Origin: Rhodococcus sp. X156
GTDB lineage: Bacteria; Actinomycetota; Actinomycetes; Mycobacteriales; Mycobacteriaceae
Reading direction: 5' to 3'
NCBI RefSeq assembly: GCF_004006015.1
Contig: NZ_CP034766.1
Span: forward strand, 1-64,000
DNA length: 64,000 bases
Shown: one piece after another, positions 13,651 through 23,245 of the stretch
Layout of the letters: each line of letters begins with the position of its first letter
Position numbering within the stretch: the stretch's first letter is position 1
Made by a program: the position numbers and the translations under genes
Notes under the pieces: generated by a model
The model's input: only the letters and a program-made list of their open reading frames with translations
Databases searched by the model: none
Told to the model about the DNA's origin: nothing

Positions 13651-14562
13651 ATGAGCAACCCCGCCTGGGGTCCACCCGGTACCGGCGCCTTCGGGGCCCC
13701 TGGTGCCGGGGACGGTCCCCAGGCCTGCTTCCGCCACCCCGACCGGCCCACCGGACTGCGCTGCAGCCGGTGCGGCCGGTCGGCGTGCCCGGAGTGCCTG
13801 CGCGAGGCACCGGTGGGCTTCCACTGCGTGGACTGCCTCGCCCAGGGGCAGCGGGACCAGCGCCAGGCGGCGACCGTGGCCGGAGCCCCACTGGCTGCCA
13901 GCGCGCCGGTGCTCACCTACGGGCTCATCGGCGTCAACGTGCTCTTCTTCCTGGTCACCGTGCTCGACGCCGGCGGCCAGGTGCTGGACAACAACCGCTC
14001 CACGATCTTTCGTGACTTGGCCCTGTGGCCCTACGGGGTGGCCCTCGGCGACTGGTGGCGGCTGCTGAGCAGCGGCTTCCTGCACTTCGGCCCGCTGCAC
14101 CTGCTGGTCAACATGTTCGCCCTCTACGTCCTGGGCCGGGACCTGGAGGTGCAGCTGGGCCGGTGGCGCTTCGCCGCGGTGTACCTGGTGTCGCTGCTCG
14201 GAGGCTCCGCCGCGGTGATGCTCTTCGCCGACCCGCGCAGCCTCACCGCGGGGGCCTCCGGCGCCATCTTCGGCCTGATGGGTGGGCTGGTGGTGGTGCT
14301 GCTGCGCCTGCGCCGCAGCGTGTCCGCCGCCCTCGGCATCATCGCCATCAACGTGGTGATCGGGCTGAGCGTGCCGGGCATCTCCATGGCCGGACACCTG
14401 GGCGGGCTCGTGGTGGGCGCCGCCGCCACCGCGGCCCTGGTCTACGCCCCGCGGGGTCGCGCCGTGCCGGTGCAGGTGTCGGCGCTGGCCGTGCTCAGCG
14501 TGGTCGCCCTCGCGGTGATCGTGGCACGCGTGCTGGCGCTGCGATCCCAGGCGGGGCTGTAG
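13651..14562 (+). CDS. Rhomboid family intramembrane serine protease
   Basis: A membrane-embedded serine protease that cuts transmembrane substrates. The 303-residue protein starts with a B-box-like zinc finger (about 25-65) with ligand pattern CxxH...CxxC...CxxC...CxxC. Six or seven membrane helices follow. The catalytic serine is in GASGAIFG (S203) and the catalytic histidine in AGHLGG (H249). The conserved HxxxN segment (HLLVNMF) is present. The zinc-finger fusion is common in actinobacterial rhomboids next to ppiA. It ends six bases from the converging PH-domain gene. Substrate unknown. Confidence 0.9.
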   Translation: MSNPAWGPPGTGAFGAPGAGDGPQACFRHPDRPTGLRCSRCGRSACPECLREAPVGFHCVDCLAQGQRDQRQAATVAGAPLAASAPVLTYGLIGVNVLFFLVTVLDAGGQVLDNNRSTIFRDLALWPYGVALGDWWRLLSSGFLHFGPLHLLVNMFALYVLGRDLEVQLGRWRFAAVYLVSLLGGSAAVMLFADPRSLTAGASGAIFGLMGGLVVVLLRLRRSVSAALGIIAINVVIGLSVPGISMAGHLGGLVVGAAATAALVYAPRGRAVPVQVSALAVLSVVALAVIVARVLALRSQAGL

Positions 14563-14568
14563 CGGGCG

Positions 14569-15042
14569 CTACGCCCCGGGGCCGTCGCCCCCAGACCCGT
14601 CGGCCCCGAACCGGTCGGGGCGAAAGCCCTGCACCACCCACAGCACGTCCTCCGGGTCGGTGCCCAGCTCCGCCTTGGTGAGCAGCAGCAGCGACTCGCG
14701 GTCGTCCTGCTGGACGGTCAGCTCGAGCACCCCCACCCGCCGACCCAGCCGGTGGTGCTGCACCACCTCGCAGCCGCGCAGCTGGGTCCAGCCCACGCGG
14801 CGCGCGCCCCACGGTCCGCGGACGGTCAGTCCACCGGCATCCACCGCCAGCCGGGGACGCGACCGAGCCCCGGCGAGCGCGGTGAGCAGCAGCCCCGCCG
14901 CGGCCAGCCCGATCAGCAGCCGGCCGGCGGGCTCGTCGGCGGCCACCGCCACCACCGCCAGCACCGCGCCTCCCACCGCCGCGTAGATCAGGGCGGCCGG
15001 CTTGGGGCCCCACGCCTGCGTTGTAGCGCCATAGTCGGACAT
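14569..15042 (-). CDS. PH-domain membrane protein (Rv0010c-like)
   Basis: A 157-residue protein with two N-terminal transmembrane helices (about 14-32 and 38-56) followed by a bacterial PH domain containing RPRLAVDAGGLTVRGPWG and ending in GTDPEDVLWVV, much like Rv0010c (GTDPVEVLDAL). Rv0010c has the same layout and lies next to ppiA and crgA. The function is unknown; such proteins sit at the inner membrane. An alternative ATG at 15054 would add four residues. Neither start has a good ribosome site, so it may be leaderless. Confidence 0.75.
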   Translation of the reverse strand: MSDYGATTQAWGPKPAALIYAAVGGAVLAVVAVAADEPAGRLLIGLAAAGLLLTALAGARSRPRLAVDAGGLTVRGPWGARRVGWTQLRGCEVVQHHRLGRRVGVLELTVQQDDRESLLLLTKAELGTDPEDVLWVVQGFRPDRFGADGSGGDGPGA

Positions 15043-15098
15043 GCCCTCTAGCATCGCTGATGAGGCACAACCATCCGATTGAAGGGCTGGAAACAACG

Positions 15099-16268
15099 AT
15101 GCGTGACGCAGTCATCTGTGCGGCAGTGCGTACTCCGGTGGGCAAGCGTGGCGGGGGGCTCAGCGGGGTGCACGCGGTGGACCTCTCGGCCCACGCACTG
15201 AAGGCCCTGGTCGAGCGGACCGGCATCGATCCGTCCGTGATCGACGACGTGCACTGGGGCTGCGTGTCGCAGGCCGGGGAGCAGGCCGGCAACATCGGGC
15301 GCAACGCCGTGCTCGCGGCCGGCTGGCCGGAGTCCATCCCCGGCTTCACCCTGGACCGCCAGTGCGGCTCGTCCCAGCAGACCTTGCACACCGCAGCCGC
15401 GTCGGTCGTCTCCGGGCAGCAGGACGTGGTGATCGCCGGTGGCGTCGAGGTGATGTCCCGGGTCCCGATGGGCAGCAACGTCGGCACCGGGGCCGGGTTC
15501 CCCTTCGGCTCGGCCCGCACCCGGTACGAGAGCCAGCTGCAGGGCGAGGGATTCAACGGCATGTTCAACCAGGGCGTCGGCGCCGAGCTGATGGCCCGGC
15601 AGTGGGGCTTGTCCCGCACCGCGGTGGACGAGTTCGCCGTGCGCTCGCACGAGCTGGCCGCCGCCGCGCAGGACGACGGCGCGTTCCTGGAGGAGATCGC
15701 CCCGATCACCGTGGACGGCACCGTCGTCTCGCAGGACGAGGGCATCCGCCGGGGGTCGTCGGTGGAGACCCTGGCCAAGCTGAAGACCCCGTTCCTGCCG
15801 GACGGCGTCATCACCGCGGGCAACGCCTCGCAGATCTCCGACGGCGCCGCGGCACTGCTGGTCACCACCAGTGAGAAGGCCGCCGAGCTGGGGCTGACCC
15901 CGCTGGCCCGCGTGCACGCCACCGCCGTGGTCGGCTCCGACCCGGTGATGATGCTGTCCGGTCCCATCCCCGCCACCGCCGCGGTGCTGAAGAAGTCGGG
16001 CCTGAGCATCGACGACATCGACACCTTCGAGGTGAACGAGGCCTTCGCGTCCGTGCCCATGGCGTGGCTGGCCGAGACGGGCGCCAAGGCCGACCGGCTC
16101 AACCCCTGCGGCGGCGCGATCGCGCTGGGCCACCCGCTCGGCGGTTCTGGTGCCCGCCTGATGACCACGATGGTGAGCTACCTGCAGCGCACCGGCGGCC
16201 GCTACGGCCTGCAGACGATGTGCGAGGGCGGCGGCATGGCCAACGCCACCATCATCGAGCGGCTCTGA
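15099..16268 (+). CDS. Acetyl-CoA acetyltransferase (thiolase)
   Basis: Thiolase II or degradative thiolase activity: reversible Claisen condensation of acetyl-CoA, or thiolytic cleavage of 3-ketoacyl-CoA. The 389-residue protein has the full catalytic set: nucleophile C89 in DRQCGSSQQ, H345 in NPCGGAIALGHPLGGSG, and acid-base C375 in TMCEGGGMANA. NEAF is also present. The ATG at 15099 (MRDAVICAAVRTPVG) matches thiolase N-termini; the frame upstream to 15060 adds 13 residues not seen in the family. It is an insertion relative to the Rv0009-Rv0011c order. The exact substrate (FadA/AtoB type) cannot be told from sequence. Confidence 0.92.
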   Translation: MRDAVICAAVRTPVGKRGGGLSGVHAVDLSAHALKALVERTGIDPSVIDDVHWGCVSQAGEQAGNIGRNAVLAAGWPESIPGFTLDRQCGSSQQTLHTAAASVVSGQQDVVIAGGVEVMSRVPMGSNVGTGAGFPFGSARTRYESQLQGEGFNGMFNQGVGAELMARQWGLSRTAVDEFAVRSHELAAAAQDDGAFLEEIAPITVDGTVVSQDEGIRRGSSVETLAKLKTPFLPDGVITAGNASQISDGAAALLVTTSEKAAELGLTPLARVHATAVVGSDPVMMLSGPIPATAAVLKKSGLSIDDIDTFEVNEAFASVPMAWLAETGAKADRLNPCGGAIALGHPLGGSGARLMTTMVSYLQRTGGRYGLQTMCEGGGMANATIIERL

Positions 16269-16273
16269 CGAGC

Positions 16274-16317
16274 TGTGCACAACCGGGGACAGAAGTTGTC
16301 CACAGGAGTTGTGCACA
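16274..16317. promoter_or_regulatory. Cluster of three DnaA boxes downstream of the thiolase gene
   Basis: TGTGCACAA (16274-16282, minus-strand box), TTGTCCACA (16296-16304, perfect, plus strand) and TTGTGCACA (16309-16317, plus strand) lie within 44 non-coding bases starting six bases after the thiolase stop. All fit TTNTNCACA. The density is higher than in the annotated oriC gap. Confidence 0.6.
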
Positions 16318-16356
16318 CTGGGGATGAAATAACACCGTTGTGATTGCTCGGGCGCT

Positions 16357-16400
16357 CCGCGGTATCGACCCTGGTCAGCAGGCCGGGATCGGTACCGCGG
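16357..16400. terminator. Likely hairpin between thiolase gene and crgA
   Basis: Arms CCGCGGTA (16357-16364) and TACCGCGG (16393-16400) pair perfectly, with partial inner pairing. A small second hairpin (GGGGCG / CGCCCC) follows at 16418-16433. The two genes converge here. Confidence 0.45.
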
Positions 16401-16445
16401 GCGACTGGGCGCTCAGCGGGGCGCAACCGCCCCTGTGCGCGGAGG

Positions 16446-16712
16446 TCAGCGCCAGCGCATGGTCATCAACAGGCCAACGACCATGAGGCCGAAGCCGATC
16501 GCGAAGTTCCACGACCCCAGCTCGCTCATCCAGCTGATCTTGTCCACGGCCAGGTAGTTGACCACCAGCCAGATCAGGCCGAGCAGCATCAGGCCCAGCA
16601 TCACCGTGACGTAGATCGGGTTGGACGGTCCGGCGTTGACCTTCACCGGCGTGCGCCGGGTGGAGCTGGCGCCGATGGGGGCTGACTTCTTGCGGACCTT
16701 CGACTTTGGCAT
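16446..16712 (-). CDS. crgA: Cell division protein CrgA
   Basis: CrgA is a small membrane protein of the actinobacterial divisome that interacts with FtsZ, FtsQ, FtsI and CwsA. The 88-residue product has a basic N-terminus (MPKSKVRKK), a short linker and two transmembrane helices (about 33-53 and 66-84) and ends TMRWR, all typical. It is the counterpart of Rv0011c. The start at 16712 is divergent from the DUF881 gene. Confidence 0.93.
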   Translation of the reverse strand: MPKSKVRKKSAPIGASSTRRTPVKVNAGPSNPIYVTVMLGLMLLGLIWLVVNYLAVDKISWMSELGSWNFAIGFGLMVVGLLMTMRWR

Positions 16713-16814
16713 GGTGTCCTCGGCTTGGTGGCGGGTCTGGCGTCTCGGCTTTCCACGCTAACGTAGCGGGCGGCCAACGGGGCCGCGGCGAGCGGCGATC
16801 TACCAAGTCATGGG

Positions 16815-17564
16815 GTGGTTGTGGACGCTCGGCAACGCCCCCGGCTCTGGCGGGTGGCCGTGCCGCTGGTGTGCCTGCTCGCCGGCCTGTTGCTGTCCAC
16901 CACGCGGGAGGCCGCCCAGGGCGGTGAGCTGCGTGGCACCGGTGCCACCCGGCTGTCCGACCTGGTCCGCGGCGCCCAGCAGGACGTGGCCGCCGCAGAG
17001 GTCACCCGTACCCGGCTGCGGCTGCAGGCGGAGCAGCTGCAGCAGCGCGCCGCCGCCTCCGACGACGCGGTGGCCGCCGCGCTCGCCGACGTCGCCGCGC
17101 TGCAGCCCGGCGCTGGGCTCAGCGCCGTCACCGGGCCCGGTCTCACCGTCACCCTCACCGACGCGTCCCGCACCGCCACCGGCTCCTACGCCGCCGACGC
17201 CCAGCCCGACGACCTGGTGGTGCACCAGCAGGACCTGCAGAGCGTGCTCAACGCGCTGTGGGCCGGCGGGGCTGAGGCGGTGATGGTCCAGGACCAGCGG
17301 GTGGTGAGCACCTCGGCGCCCCGCTGCGTCGGCAACACCCTGCTGCTGCACGGGCGCACCTACAGCCCGCCCTACACCGTCTCCGCCATCGGCGACGCCG
17401 ACCGCCTGCAGGACGCCCTGGCCGCCGAGCGGGGCGTGGTGATCTACAAGCAGTACGTCGCCCGCTTCGGCCTGGGGTACAAGGTGCAGGCCCGCGACAC
17501 GCTGTCCCTGCCCGCCTACGAGGGCTCCGTCGCGCTGACCTCGGCCGTCGTCGTCCCCCGGTAG
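16815..17564 (+). CDS. DUF881 family protein (Rv0012-like)
   Basis: A 249-residue protein with one N-terminal membrane helix (about 14-30), a helical, probably coiled-coil segment (about 45-95), and a DUF881 domain with GPGLTVTLTDAS, LVVHQQDLQSVLNALWAGGAEA and AIGDADRL. The family is membrane-anchored and facing outward; its role is unknown but it is conserved beside the crgA/pknB region. GTG at 16815 or 16821 could start it; no strong ribosome site decides. Confidence 0.82.
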   Translation: MVVDARQRPRLWRVAVPLVCLLAGLLLSTTREAAQGGELRGTGATRLSDLVRGAQQDVAAAEVTRTRLRLQAEQLQQRAAASDDAVAAALADVAALQPGAGLSAVTGPGLTVTLTDASRTATGSYAADAQPDDLVVHQQDLQSVLNALWAGGAEAVMVQDQRVVSTSAPRCVGNTLLLHGRTYSPPYTVSAIGDADRLQDALAAERGVVIYKQYVARFGLGYKVQARDTLSLPAYEGSVALTSAVVVPR

Positions 17565-17600
17565 GAACCGCCGCGGGCAGTCGCTGAGTACCCTCAGTGC

Positions 17601-18260
17601 ATGCGAATTTTGGTTGTCGACAACTACGACAGCTTTGTGTTCAACCTGGTGCAGTACCTGGGGCAGCTCGGCGTGCACGCCACGGTGGTGCGCAACGACG
17701 ACCCGGTGCTCGACGACATCGCGGACTTCGACGGCGTGCTGCTGAGCCCGGGGCCGGGCACACCGGACCGGGCGGGCCGGAGCATGGAGCTGGTGCACAG
17801 CTGCGCCGCCTCCCGCACCCCGCTGTTCGGGGTGTGCCTGGGCCACCAGGCCATCGGCGCCAGCTTCGGTGCCACCGTGGAGCGGGCCCCGGAGCTGCTG
17901 CACGGCAAGACCAGCATCGTGGAGCACCAGGGTGCGGGGATCTTGGCGGGGTTGCCGACGCCGTTCGTCGCCACCCGGTACCACTCGCTGACCGTGCGCC
18001 CGGACACCGTGCCGGCCGAGCTGGAGGTGACCGCGCGCACCGCCAACGGCATCATCATGGCGCTGCGCCACCGCGAGCTGCCCATCGAGGGCGTGCAGTT
18101 CCACCCCGAGTCGGTGCTCACCCAGGGTGGGCACCGGCTGCTGGCCAACTGGCTGCGCCGGTGCGGGTTCCCGGTGGAGGAGTCACTGGTGGCCCAGCTC
18201 GAGCAGGACATGCGCGACAGCCTCGGGGACCTCTCCGAGCTCAGCCCCGCGGCGGTCTAG
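17601..18260 (+). CDS. pabA: Glutamine amidotransferase component II (pabA/trpG type)
   Basis: A class I glutaminase that supplies ammonia for aminodeoxychorismate or anthranilate synthesis. The 219-residue protein has the triad C79 (GVCLGHQ), H168 and E170 (GVQFHPES), plus the start signature VVDNYDSFVFNLVQYL. It is the counterpart of Rv0013. No synthase partner gene lies nearby, so folate versus tryptophan use cannot be decided. It converges on pknB with 16 bases between stops. Confidence 0.92.
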   Translation: MRILVVDNYDSFVFNLVQYLGQLGVHATVVRNDDPVLDDIADFDGVLLSPGPGTPDRAGRSMELVHSCAASRTPLFGVCLGHQAIGASFGATVERAPELLHGKTSIVEHQGAGILAGLPTPFVATRYHSLTVRPDTVPAELEVTARTANGIIMALRHRELPIEGVQFHPESVLTQGGHRLLANWLRRCGFPVEESLVAQLEQDMRDSLGDLSELSPAAV

Positions 18261-18276
18261 GCCCCCAGGGAACCGC

Positions 18277-20277
18277 TCAGGGCACACAGCCGAGCGGCAG
18301 GGCGATACCCGGCACCGGGCACCTGATGGGTGCCACCTCGGGCGGCGTGGTCGGCGCTGGGGGCGTGGTGGTGGGGGCCTGGAAGCGGCCCACCGTTATG
18401 GCGATCGGCGTGGTCGTGTCGATGTCGGTGCCGGCAGTGATGCTCTGCCCCTGCACCAGGCCCTGCTGAGACTGGTCGGTCACCGCCACCGCGGTGGAGG
18501 ACAGCCCCGCAGAACCGCCCTTCCAGCCCGCCGCCTCCAGGGAGGCCTGCGCAGCGGCCGTGGTGATGCCCACCAGGTCCGGCATGGCCACCCGGTTGCC
18601 CCGGGAGACGCTCAGCGTCACCGTCGATCCCTGGGCCACCGAGCCACCGGCCGCGGGCTGCTGGGCGACGACCTTGCCCTGGGGGGCGGAGGAGTCGACG
18701 TTCTCCACCCGGCTGGCGAACTGCAGCTGCTTGAGGTTGCCCTGCGCCGACCCCACGTCCAGGCCCACCACCTGCGGGACGGGCACCAGCTGCGGTCCGC
18801 TGCCCAGCACCAGGGCGACGGTGCCGTTGGCGTTGGTCTGCGTGCCCGACCGGGGGTTGCTGTCGACCACCTTGTCCAGCAGCTGGGCGCTGGAGACCGC
18901 CCGGCCCGGGTTGGGTGCGACGGTGAAGCCGGCGTTGGTGAGCGCCGCGGTGGCCTCCGGCAGCGACAACCCGTTGACCTGCGGCACCGTGGCCTGCGGC
19001 GGACCGGAGGACACCCGCAGGATGATCACCGAGCCCTTCTCCTGCGAGCTGCCCACCGGGGGCGCGCTGTCCACCACCGAGTTCTTCTCCACCGTGGCGG
19101 AGGTGATGAACTCGCGCTTGGCGCTGAACCCGGCGCTGCTGAGCATGGTCTCGGCCACGGCCAGCGGCTGGTTGCGCACGTCCGGCACGGTGGTCTTCAC
19201 CGGCCCGCTCTGGTAGGCGAAGGCGAACACCCCGACCAGCGCGAGCACGGCCACCAGCGCCACGGCGAGGGCGGCCAGCAGCCCCTTGCGCCGACGCTGG
19301 TCGTGGTGTGCGCCGTTGTCGTCCAGCCGCAGGTCCTCCTCGGCCCGGGCCCGGCGCGAGGCCGCGCTCAGCGCACCGGTGGGCCCGAGGATGGTGTCGC
19401 GCTCGGCGTCGGTCATCACCGAGGGGGCCGTCGGCCGGTTGCCGCCGAGCACCCGCACCAGGTCGCCACGCATCTCCCCGGCGCTCTGGTAGCGGTTGGC
19501 CGGGTTCTTGCTCATCGCCTTGAGGACGATGGAGTCCAGGGTGGCCGGCACGTTGGCGTGCACGGTGGACGGCGGGCGCGGGTCCTCGCGGACGTGCTGC
19601 ACGGCCACGGCCACCGGGGAGTCACCGGTGAAGGGCGGTTCGCCGGTGATCAGCTCGTAGAGCACGCAGCCTGCGGCGTAGACGTCGGAGCGGGCGTCCA
19701 CATGGTCGCCGCGGGCCTGCTCGGGCGAGAGGTACTGCGCGGTGCCGATCACGGCGGCGGTCTGGGTCATCGTGGAGGCGCCGTCGGCGATGGCGCGGGC
19801 GATGCCGAAGTCCATCACCTTCACCGCGCCGGCCCGGTCGATCATCACGTTGGCGGGCTTGACGTCGCGGTGGATGATCCCGTGGCGGTGGGAGAAGTCC
19901 AGCGCCGCACAGACGTCGGCCATGATCTCCATGGCCCGACGGGGAGACAGCGGTCCCTCCGCGCGCAGCAGGTCGCGCAGGGTCTCCCCGTCGACGTACT
20001 CCATCACGATGTAGGGCAGCGGGCCCTCGTCGGTGTGCGCCTCACCGGTGTCGTACACCGCCACGATGGCCGGGTGGTTCAGCGCTGCGGCGTTCTGGGC
20101 CTCTCGGCGGAAGCGCAGGTAGAAGGAGGGCTCGCGGGCCAGGTCGGCACGCAGCACCTTCACCGCGACGTCGCGGTGCAGCCGCAGGTCCACCCCGCGG
20201 TGCACCTCGGACATGCCGCCGAAGCCGAGCGTCTCCCCCAGCTCGTAGCGGTCGGAGAGCCTGCGTGGGGTGCTCAT
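18277..20277 (-). CDS. pknB: Receptor Ser/Thr protein kinase PknB with four PASTA domains
   Basis: PknB senses cell-wall fragments or lipid II and phosphorylates growth and division proteins. The 666-residue protein has a kinase domain (about 10-275) with catalytic K40, HRD at 136-138 and activation-loop threonines T171 and T173, all at the same residue numbers as in M. tuberculosis PknB. A juxtamembrane segment (to ~330), one membrane helix (about 332-354) and four external PASTA domains (about 360-635) follow. Unusually, a Pro/Thr linker and a last segment [13 protein letters not shown] with two cysteines extend beyond PASTA 4. The ATG overlaps the pknA stop by four bases. It is the last gene of the fhaA operon. 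Confidence 0.97.
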   Translation of the reverse strand: MSTPRRLSDRYELGETLGFGGMSEVHRGVDLRLHRDVAVKVLRADLAREPSFYLRFRREAQNAAALNHPAIVAVYDTGEAHTDEGPLPYIVMEYVDGETLRDLLRAEGPLSPRRAMEIMADVCAALDFSHRHGIIHRDVKPANVMIDRAGAVKVMDFGIARAIADGASTMTQTAAVIGTAQYLSPEQARGDHVDARSDVYAAGCVLYELITGEPPFTGDSPVAVAVQHVREDPRPPSTVHANVPATLDSIVLKAMSKNPANRYQSAGEMRGDLVRVLGGNRPTAPSVMTDAERDTILGPTGALSAASRRARAEEDLRLDDNGAHHDQRRRKGLLAALAVALVAVLALVGVFAFAYQSGPVKTTVPDVRNQPLAVAETMLSSAGFSAKREFITSATVEKNSVVDSAPPVGSSQEKGSVIILRVSSGPPQATVPQVNGLSLPEATAALTNAGFTVAPNPGRAVSSAQLLDKVVDSNPRSGTQTNANGTVALVLGSGPQLVPVPQVVGLDVGSAQGNLKQLQFASRVENVDSSAPQGKVVAQQPAAGGSVAQGSTVTLSVSRGNRVAMPDLVGITTAAAQASLEAAGWKGGSAGLSSTAVAVTDQSQQGLVQGQSITAGTDIDTTTPIAITVGRFQAPTTTPPAPTTPPEVAPIRCPVPGIALPLGCVP

Positions 20278-21767
20278 CCCGTCGTTGCTCCTGGTGCGCC
20301 ACCGGAAGTGGCCGTGGGGGTGGGTGTGCCGGTGGCGCCGGCGCTTCCGGTGGACCCGTTGCTGGTGGGCGCGGTACCGCCGGTGGTGCCCCGCCCGCCG
20401 GTGGCGCTGGGCACGGTCGGGGCGGGCGCGCTGGTGGTGGTGGGGGGCACAGTCGCCGTGGTGGTGCGCTGCGACGTGGTCGGCGGCGCAGCCGTGGTGG
20501 TGGTGGGCGCCGGCGGCGGGGTGGTCGTGGTGGGCTCCTCGGTGGTGCTGGGAGCCTCGGTCGTGGTGGTCGCGCGGGTGGTGCTGGGCGCCCGCGTGGT
20601 GGTGGGGACCTGGGTGGTCGCGCTCGGTGCGGGCGCCTGGGTGGTGGTGGGCACCGGCACGCTGGGCGGGCCGTCGTCGTCACCGCCAGCAGAGCTGAGC
20701 AGCGCCCAGCCCCCCACGCCGAGCAGGGCGACCACCAGCACGGCGAGGATGGCCAGCAGCCCCTTGTTGGCGCTGGCGCGCTGCTGCTGGGCGACCGGGG
20801 AGTAGTCGGTGGCCTGCGTCGCCCCGGTCGGAGCCGCCGGTGGCACGGGAGAGGCAGCCATCCGCTGGGTGCGCGGGGGCGGAGCCGGCAGCGGTGGGGT
20901 CGCGGCCTCGGCCGGTCGCGCAGGGGAGCGCCCGGCCCGCACCGCGGCGATGGCGTCGGCGAACTGCCCCCCGGTGGCGTAGCGCTGCTGGGGGTCCTTG
21001 GCCATCGCCGACTCCAGCAGCACCCGGATGGTGGCCGGCACGTGCGGCGGCAGTGCGGGCGGCTGGTCGCGGACGTGCATCATCGCCACCGACAGCGGGT
21101 TGTCGCCGGTGAACGGGCGGCTGCCGGAGACGGCCTCGTGGCCCACCACGCCCAGGGCGTAGATGTCGCTGGCCGGGGTGGCCTCCTTCCCGAGCGCCTG
21201 CTCGGGGGCGATGTACTGCGCGGTGCCCACCACCATGCCGGTGCGGGTGACCGGGGCGGCGTCGGTGGCCTTGGCGATGCCGAAGTCGGTGATCTTCACC
21301 TGGCCGGTGGGCGTGATGAGGATGTTGCCGGGCTTGACGTCGCGGTGCACGATGCCACGGTTGTGCGCCGCAGCCAGGGCGCGGGCAGTCTGCTCCAGCA
21401 TGTCCAGCGCCTGCTCGAGGTCCAGGGCACCCTCGCGGGCCAGCACGGCCGAGAGCGGCTCCCCGTCGACCAGCTCCATCACCAGGTAGGCGGTGTGGCG
21501 CTGGCCGTCGTCGAGGGTGGCTGTCTCGCCGTAGTCGTACACCCCGGCGATGCCCGGGTGGTTCAGCGCCGCGGCGGTGCGCGCCTCCACCCGGAAGCGG
21601 TCGACGAACTCGGAGTCGGAGGAGAACTCCGGCTTGAGCACCTTCACGGCGACGCGGCGGTTGAGCCGGGTGTCGATGGCCTCCCACACCTCGCCCATCC
21701 CGCCGACGGCGATCAGGCCGGACAGTCGGTAGCGGTCGGCGAGGACGGCGCCTGCACTCAGGCTCAT
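20274..21767 (-). CDS. pknA: Ser/Thr protein kinase PknA with Thr-rich external tail
   Basis: PknA acts with PknB to control elongation and division. The 497-residue product has a kinase domain (about 13-280) with catalytic K42, HRDVKPGN (D143), DFGIAK and activation-loop residues VTRTG (T174, T176). A Pro-rich juxtamembrane region and a membrane helix (about 337-358) follow. The outside part (about 366-497) is low-complexity, dominated by Thr, Pro, Ser and Ala, and longer than in M. tuberculosis PknA (431 residues in total). It may be an O-mannosylated stalk, which is inference. Four-base overlaps join it to pbpA and pknB. Confidence 0.95.
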   Translation of the reverse strand: MSLSAGAVLADRYRLSGLIAVGGMGEVWEAIDTRLNRRVAVKVLKPEFSSDSEFVDRFRVEARTAAALNHPGIAGVYDYGETATLDDGQRHTAYLVMELVDGEPLSAVLAREGALDLEQALDMLEQTARALAAAHNRGIVHRDVKPGNILITPTGQVKITDFGIAKATDAAPVTRTGMVVGTAQYIAPEQALGKEATPASDIYALGVVGHEAVSGSRPFTGDNPLSVAMMHVRDQPPALPPHVPATIRVLLESAMAKDPQQRYATGGQFADAIAAVRAGRSPARPAEAATPPLPAPPPRTQRMAASPVPPAAPTGATQATDYSPVAQQQRASANKGLLAILAVLVVALLGVGGWALLSSAGGDDDGPPSVPVPTTTQAPAPSATTQVPTTTRAPSTTRATTTTEAPSTTEEPTTTTPPPAPTTTTAAPPTTSQRTTTATVPPTTTSAPAPTVPSATGGRGTTGGTAPTSNGSTGSAGATGTPTPTATSGGAPGATTG

Positions 21768-23245
21768 CGGGGAACTCCTTGCAAGGCTGCGGCGATCACG
21801 GCTCGGCCGACTGGGGCGGCCACCGACGACCCGAGGGCGGCCAGCCCACGGTTGCCGCCGTTCTCCACCAGCACCGCCACAGCGACCTGCGGGTCCTTGG
21901 CGGGGGCGAACGCGATGTACCAGGTGTGCGGTGGGGTGTTCTTGGGATCGGCGCCGTGCTCGGCGGTTCCCGTCTTGGACGCGATCTGCACCCCGTTGAT
22001 CTCACCGCCGCTGCCCGCGCGGGCCTCGGCGCCGACCATCAGCTGGGTGAGGGTGGCTGCGGTCTGGGGGGACATGGCCCGGTCCAGCGCCTTGGGGGAG
22101 GTGGCGTCACCGAGGGGGGACAGGTCCGGCCCCTGCAGGCTCTGCACCAGGTAGGGCTGCATGCGCACACCGCCGTTGGCCACGGTGGCGGCGATGACGG
22201 CGTTCTCCAGCGGGGTCACCCGCACGTCGCGCTGGCCGATGGCGCTCTGCGCGAGGGCGGCGTCGTCGTCGATCGGCCCCAGCTCGGAGGTGGCCACCGG
22301 CAGCGGGATGTCCTGGGCGGGGGTGCCGATGCCCAGCGCCCGGGCCTGCGCCCGCAGGGCCGCGTCACCCTCCGCCACGCCGAGCTCGGCGAAGGCGGTG
22401 TTGCAGGAGCGGGCGAAGGCCTCGGCGAAGGTGACCGTGGCGCCCGTGCCGCAGGTGGTGCCGTTGTAGTTCTCCAGCGTGGTGGTGGTACCCGGCAGGG
22501 TGACCCGCGGGGCGGCGGTCACCTGGCTGTTCGGGGTGATCTTCCCCTCGCCGAGGGCGGCCGCCGTGGTCACCACCTTGAAGGTGGAGCCGGGCGGGTA
22601 GGTCTCCGAGGTGGCCCGGTTGGTCAGCGGGGAGGCGGGGTCGTCCTGCAGCGCCGCCCACGCCTGCTGCCGGACGTTCGCGTCGTGGCTGGCCAGCGCG
22701 TTCGGGTCGTAGCTGGGGGTGCTGACCATGGCCAGGATCTCCCCGGTCTTGGGCCGGATGGCCACCACCGAGCCGGTGTAGCCGCGGGAGGTGAGCTGGT
22801 CGTAGGCGGTCTGCTGCACCCGGGGGTCGATGGTCAGGTTGACGTTGCCCCCGCGCGGGTCGCGCCCGGAGATCAGGTCGAACAGCCGCCGACCGAACAG
22901 GCGGTCGTCGGAGCCGTTGAGCACCGAGTCCTCGGCCCGCTCGATGCCGGTGGTGGCGTACTGGATGGAGTAGTAGCCGGTGATCGGGGCGTACACCCGC
23001 GGGTTGGTCGGGTACTGGCGCAGGAACTTGAACCGGTCGGAGGTGGCCTCCGACGACGCGAGCACCTGGCCACCGGTGGAGATCTGCCCGCGCTGGCGGG
23101 AGTACTCGTCCAGCAGCACCCGCTGGTTGCGCGGGTCGGCGCGCAGGCTGTCGGCCTGGAACACCTGGATGTAGGTGATGTTGCACAGCAGCGCCACGAT
23201 CAGCACCATCACGGCGAACGCCACCCGGCGAAGTGGTTTGTTCAC
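21764..23245 (-). CDS. pbpA: Penicillin-binding protein A (class B transpeptidase)
   Basis: PbpA is a monofunctional D,D-transpeptidase that crosslinks septal or polar peptidoglycan with RodA. The 493-residue protein has one N-terminal membrane helix (about 7-27), a dimerisation region and the transpeptidase domain with S220-T-F-K223, S280-C-N282 and K424-T-G426. The lengths and spacing match Rv0016c. It overlaps rodA and pknA by four bases on each side, so all three are translationally coupled. Confidence 0.96.
   Translation of the reverse strand: MNKPLRRVAFAVMVLIVALLCNITYIQVFQADSLRADPRNQRVLLDEYSRQRGQISTGGQVLASSEATSDRFKFLRQYPTNPRVYAPITGYYSIQYATTGIERAEDSVLNGSDDRLFGRRLFDLISGRDPRGGNVNLTIDPRVQQTAYDQLTSRGYTGSVVAIRPKTGEILAMVSTPSYDPNALASHDANVRQQAWAALQDDPASPLTNRATSETYPPGSTFKVVTTAAALGEGKITPNSQVTAAPRVTLPGTTTTLENYNGTTCGTGATVTFAEAFARSCNTAFAELGVAEGDAALRAQARALGIGTPAQDIPLPVATSELGPIDDDAALAQSAIGQRDVRVTPLENAVIAATVANGGVRMQPYLVQSLQGPDLSPLGDATSPKALDRAMSPQTAATLTQLMVGAEARAGSGGEINGVQIASKTGTAEHGADPKNTPPHTWYIAFAPAKDPQVAVAVLVENGGNRGLAALGSSVAAPVGRAVIAAALQGVPR

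Noticed and set aside
14495-16168. A 557-codon minus-strand frame across the PH-domain gene and the thiolase
   Set aside because: It overlaps the thiolase antisense, and its end is only a frame-shifted PH-domain gene. The true PH gene is in another frame.
20290-20680. Tandem repeat or mobile element in pknA
   Set aside because: It is only the Thr/Pro-rich coding of the PknA stalk; no target-site duplication or terminal repeat.
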